From Sediminibacterium sp. (GTDB lineage Bacteria; Bacteroidota; Bacteroidia; Chitinophagales; Chitinophagaceae): a stretch of DNA of 9,563 nucleotides. The DNA lies in assembly GCA_028288645.1 (NCBI GenBank), contig JAQBNJ010000568.1:1-9563 (forward strand), given 5' to 3'. Position numbers and translations under genes: made by a program. Below are positions 6,796-9,563 of this stretch, one piece after another. The stretch's first letter is position 1. Every line of letters begins with the position of its first letter. The notes beneath the pieces were generated by a model. That model made no database searches and had not been told where the DNA came from. It was given only the letters and a program-made list of their open reading frames with translations.

Positions 6796-7011
6796 TTACT
6801 GAGCTGACTGCTCTTCTAAAAGCGGGTTCTTTTCTTTCATTGGGATCTTAACTACTTCAAGCCATCCGGCTGAAGCCACAAACAAAGCGCCGAGGATCTC
6901 AAGTTTCGTATCGCGGTTAAGAAGGAAAACGCTCGCAACAATAATACCGATAGCGATAATAAATGCATATCGTATGATGCGATCTTTCCTGTTTTTTTTA
7001 TGCTGCGCCAT
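6796..7011 (-). CDS. Small two-helix membrane protein, hypothetical
   Basis: The 71-residue product has a basic N-terminus (MAQHKKNRKDR), two hydrophobic segments at about 13-31 and 37-54 joined by NRDTKLE, and a charged tail. It looks like a genuine small inner-membrane protein rather than a chance frame because the helices, the basic flank and a purine-rich GGTAGGT just before the ATG agree. I do not recognise a family. It lies 39 bases downstream of the M24 peptidase gene on the same strand, so the two may share a transcript, and it converges on bicupin 2 with only 5 bases between stop codons. No terminator hairpin is evident at that junction. Confidence 0.62.
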   Translation of the reverse strand: MAQHKKNRKDRIIRYAFIIAIGIIVASVFLLNRDTKLEILGALFVASAGWLEVVKIPMKEKNPLLEEQSAQ

Positions 7012-7050
7012 TACCTACCAAATTAGATAAAATTTCGGATATAACTGCTG

Positions 7051-8331
7051 CTAGAATGGATGCTGAATGGATACACTTGTTTTTGAAAACCATTTTGGCC
7101 CCTCATCAGTCATGTAAACACAATCTTCCAGCCGAACACCAAATTCTCAGGGTATTGAAATTTTTGGTTCGATACAGAAACACATTACGGGATGTAATAA
7201 TTGTTGGTTTCCTTTTACCATATTGCCCCACTCATGTCCATCCATACCGATCCCGTGCCCGGTTCTGTGCGGCAAGCCAGGTAATTGATAGCCTGGGCCA
7301 AACCCTGCATCTGTAATCACCTTGCGGGCAGCGGCATCAACCAGCTCACATGCCATGCCATTTTTTGCAGCAGCAAAACCGGCGGCCTGTGCTTTTTGTT
7401 CGAGGTTCCAGACTTCCAGTTGCCTTTGGGTAGGCTCAGCGCCAAATACGATGGTGCGGGTAATATCTGAATTATAATTTTCTACGGTACAACCGCAATC
7501 GAGTAAAACAATATCTCCTTTGGCAAGTGTTCTTGGTTTGATACTGCCATGCGGCATAGCAGAAGATTCGCCAAAAAGAACCAATGCAAAATCAGAAACA
7601 CCACCCAGTTTCGTTTGTGCATCTGCAATAATGAAAGACACTTCCCTCTGCGATATACCTTCCCGCAAACTACTGATGCCAAATTTTATCGCAGCAACAG
7701 TTATATCGCTTGCGTTCTGCATCAAAGCGATCTCATTCGGTGATTTGATCATACGGCAAGGCATGGTTACAAGATCGCCGCTCACATAATTCAGGTGTGG
7801 CGCCTCTTTGCGAATACCATCCAGTATAAAAAAACGAAGACGTTCTTCCAAACCAATTGTTCCGGATTCTATCCCGCCTTTCTTAAAAGCGGAAGCGACC
7901 AGGGCATAAGGGCTCTCATCTTCCTGCCAGGCATATACCTGCTTACCGATTGTGATCAATTCACGCAAACGCGATTCTTCAAAACCCGGGCAGATATAAA
8001 ACACTTCTCCTTTGGCAGGGATCACTGCAACCATCGTTCTTTCACTGGGAAACCAGCTGATGCCGGTAAAATATAGAAGTGATGTACCTGCATCCAATAC
8101 CAATGCCTGCATTTTTTGCTCAACCAATAGACGCTGCGCTTTAGCGACACGCTCTTCTCGTTCTTTTACGGTGATAGGAATCACATCCTTTGTCATGAAT
8201 TGAAGTGAGTCGATTGAAGAAGCCTGTGCAATTTTTTCCGTTCCGGGTTTACAGGATTGCAAGCCTGAAACCAAAACGGTTCCTGCAGTTAATGCAGACA
8301 GTTGAATAAAATCCCTTCTTTTCAAATGCAT
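7051..8331 (-). pseudogene. Exported M24-family metallopeptidase (Xaa-Pro aminopeptidase-like), interrupted by in-frame TGA
   Basis: The frame opens at ATG 8329-8331 and first stops at TGA 7147-7149 (394 residues). The next 31 codons, down to TAG 7051-7053, continue the family C-terminus (EFGVRLED.., GPKWF). The N-terminus has a twin-arginine signal (KRRDFIQLSALTAG) and a possible lipobox Cys27 (GLQSC), so export by Tat, perhaps as a lipoprotein, is likely. Residues about 65-190 are the creatinase-type N-domain; about 200 onward is the pita-bread catalytic domain with Asp278, Asp289, His359 (HRTGHGIG) and Glu388 (IEP) as metal ligands. The fifth ligand, Glu402 of RLED, lies after the stop. 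The truncated product would therefore lack a complete dimetal site. If the stop is real and not bypassed, this is a very recent pseudogene; if it is a sequence error, the gene is an ordinary peptidase of about 426 residues acting on X-Pro peptides. Confidence 0.82.
7147..7149 (-). other. In-frame TGA inside the M24 peptidase gene
   Basis: Codon 395 reads TGA between ATA CCC (Ile-Pro) and GAA TTT (Glu-Phe). The family usually has IPGEFG(V/I)RLED here, so one G-to-T change of a GGA glycine codon explains it without any frameshift. Several genes in this window end with TGA, so TGA is a normal stop in this genome. Confidence 0.85.
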
Positions 8332-8434
8332 GATATAGTTTTTGTTTATAGGTTTGAATGAAAGATAAGAATAAAAAGACTTTCCTTCTATTCATCAATA
8401 AAGAATAAAGAAGTAATTGCACCACTGCCATTTT

Positions 8435-8466
8435 CTTTGCGCCTTTGCTTCTTTGCATCTTTGCGT
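8435..8466. repeat. One-sided 8-base word array (CTTTGCnn x4)
   Basis: CTTTGC starts at 8435, 8443, 8451 and 8459, an exact 8-base step, with variable last two bases (GC, TT, AT, GT). Unlike the four inverted repeats there is no complementary GCAAAG arm nearby. It lies in the 230-base gap (8332-8561) between the divergent M24 and comM/yifB genes, which must also hold promoters for both; I cannot identify them with confidence. Apparent frames through it on both strands are by-products of the repeat. Confidence 0.85.
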
Positions 8467-8561
8467 GAAACCACAAAAGGTGTATTCCCACTTCATATCA
8501 GGTATAAATACGCTACCGCAATCTCATTTATACAATTACCTTTCTGCCTCAAAGAATTTAC

Positions 8562-9563
8562 ATGCTTGTAAAAACCTTTGGCAGCGCCGTGTATGGCGTA
8601 GAAGCCATCAATATTACCATTGAAGTAAACGTGAGCATGGGGCAGCACTATACGATCGTAGGCTTGCCCGACAACGCGGTACGTGAAAGTTTACAGCGTA
8701 CAGAAAGCGCCATTAAAACGAATAATTTTTTTATGCCGCGTACCAAGATTGTGGTAAATCTTGCGCCTGCGGATATCCGTAAAAGCGGTTCTGCATTTGA
8801 TCTTCCGATCGCTATGGGTATACTCGGTGCAAGCGAACAATTAGCTGAACCCGATCGTTTAAAAGATTATGTGATCATGGGTGAGTTGAGTTTGGATGGA
8901 ACAGTGCAACCTATCAAAGGCGCATTGCCGATTGCCATACAAGCACGTAAGGAAGGTTTTAAAGGATTGATCGTTCCGCTTGCCAACGCGCGTGAAGCAG
9001 GAATGGTGAATAATCTTGAAGTATATGGTGTGCAACATTTAACAGACGTGGTTGGTTTTTTTGAAGATGCCAGTTCATTGCAACCCGTTATTGTAAATAC
9101 GCGTGAAGAATTTTTCAGCAACCAATATGAATTTGATATTGACTTCAACGAAGTAAAAGGCCAGGAAAATATCAAACGCGCCATGGAGATCGCCGCAGCA
9201 GGCGGTCATAATGCAATACTCATTGGCCCACCCGGTGCAGGTAAAACCATGCTGGCAAAACGTCTTCCAACAATATTACCGCCATTAAGTTTGCAGGAAG
9301 CATTGGAATCAACCAAAATATACAGTGTGGCAGGTAAGCTTCCCGAGAACAGTGCATTGATCAGCAAGCGGCCCTTCCGTTCACCGCATCATACCATTTC
9401 CGATGTGGCACTGGTGGGTGGCGGTGGTACTCCGCAACCCGGTGAAATTTCACTGGCGCACAATGGTGTCTTATTTTTAGATGAACTACCTGAATTCAAA
9501 CGAACGGTTCTGGAAGTCATGCGTCAACCAATGGAAGAGCGCAGAGTAACTATTTCACGCGCA
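8562..9563 (+). CDS. comM: YifB/ComM-family AAA+ ATPase (partial, runs off window)
   Basis: Frame open from ATG 8562 to the window end, 334 residues of an expected 510 or so. ComM is a hexameric helicase that promotes branch migration during natural transformation; YifB is the name of the same family in non-competent hosts. The start [15 protein letters not shown] is the standard family N-terminus, followed by the Lon-like S16 fold domain with [12 protein letters not shown] and [20 protein letters not shown]. The AAA+ Mg-chelatase domain follows: Walker A GPPGAGKT (222-229), [19 protein letters not shown], and Walker B GVLFLDE (Asp307-Glu308). The fragment ends at RRVTISRA, before the C-terminal Mg-chelatase region. 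The start context is A-rich without a Shine-Dalgarno sequence. Whether this host is naturally competent cannot be told from here. Confidence 0.93.
   Translation, partial: MLVKTFGSAVYGVEAINITIEVNVSMGQHYTIVGLPDNAVRESLQRTESAIKTNNFFMPRTKIVVNLAPADIRKSGSAFDLPIAMGILGASEQLAEPDRLKDYVIMGELSLDGTVQPIKGALPIAIQARKEGFKGLIVPLANAREAGMVNNLEVYGVQHLTDVVGFFEDASSLQPVIVNTREEFFSNQYEFDIDFNEVKGQENIKRAMEIAAAGGHNAILIGPPGAGKTMLAKRLPTILPPLSLQEALESTKIYSVAGKLPENSALISKRPFRSPHHTISDVALVGGGGTPQPGEISLAHNGVLFLDELPEFKRTVLEVMRQPMEERRVTISRA

Noticed and set aside
6801..6813. Small hairpin GAGC-TGACT-GCTC at the convergent junction of bicupin 2 and the 71-residue gene
   Set aside because: Only four pairs, no T-run on either strand, and it lies inside the coding end of the minus-strand gene.
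7147..7149. TGA read as an amino acid (alternative genetic code with TGA=Gly, or selenocysteine)
   Set aside because: The MutS-like gene and both bicupin genes end at TGA at natural C-termini, so TGA is a stop here. The family residue at this site is Gly, not Cys, and I see no selenocysteine-type hairpin designed after the codon.
7056..7316. 86-residue plus-strand open frame
   Set aside because: Antisense to the conserved C-terminal part of the M24 gene, including HRTGHGIG and RLED.
8249..8491. 80-residue minus-strand open frame across the start of the M24 gene and the CTTTGC array
   Set aside because: Half of it is antisense or out-of-frame to the M24 N-terminus and the rest is the repeat read through. 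Peptides such as HAKMQRSKGAKK are a typical by-product of this repeat word.
8537..8544. Bacteroidota-type -7 promoter element (TAnnTTTG) before comM
   Set aside because: The last base is C instead of G and no TTTG lies at the expected distance upstream, so it is not distinguishable from chance.
8417..8623. 68-residue plus-strand open frame starting in the CTTTGC array and running into comM
   Set aside because: Its first part is translated repeat and its last part is out of frame with the strongly supported comM coding sequence.

Overview
The window reads as chromosomal DNA from a Bacteroidota bacterium, probably family Chitinophagaceae. The phylum call rests on a PorT-type outer-membrane protein of the type IX secretion/gliding machinery, a dihydroorotase of the DDQVHFREPG type, A-rich start contexts with little or no Shine-Dalgarno sequence, and a DUF3179/bicupin pair of a kind I associate with this phylum. 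The family-level call is inference from overall gene style only.

Layout. Bases 1-63 hold the last codons of an upstream gene, probably the menaquinone methyltransferase ubiE; porT (36-758) starts inside it. Then come a dihydroorotase (905-2245), a short MutS-like ATPase (2362-3675), a DUF3179 membrane protein (3917-5113) and two tandem exported bicupin paralogues (5115-5879 and 5981-6790), all on the plus strand. On the minus strand, an exported M24-family (Xaa-Pro peptidase-like) gene (8331 down to 7051) is followed by a 71-residue two-helix membrane protein (7011 down to 6796). A divergent plus-strand comM/yifB gene starts at 8562 and runs off the window end. No gene-free stretch exceeds 300 bases; the longest are 3676-3916 and 8332-8561.

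Three things stand out. First, the M24 gene has an in-frame TGA at 7147-7149 where the family usually has Gly. The next 31 codons still encode the conserved family C-terminus, including the fifth metal-ligand Glu, so this is a fresh nonsense mutation, a readthrough site or a sequence error. Second, four plus-strand intergenic gaps each hold a long imperfect inverted repeat whose arms are built from a short word repeated about every 7 to 10 bases. The word differs in every gap, so the architecture is shared but the sequence is not. A fifth gap (8435-8466) has a one-sided array of the same style with a perfect 8-base period. Third, the second bicupin gene carries a perfect 22-base copy of the end of the DUF3179 coding sequence as its leader, which marks the tandem-duplication junction.

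Functionally the genes are mostly housekeeping: quinone biosynthesis, secretion, pyrimidine synthesis, DNA metabolism and transformation-related branch migration. The DUF3179-bicupin cluster and the M24 peptidase are envelope or exported proteins of unknown substrate. I see no phage, transposon, CRISPR, tRNA, rRNA or recognisable defence system.
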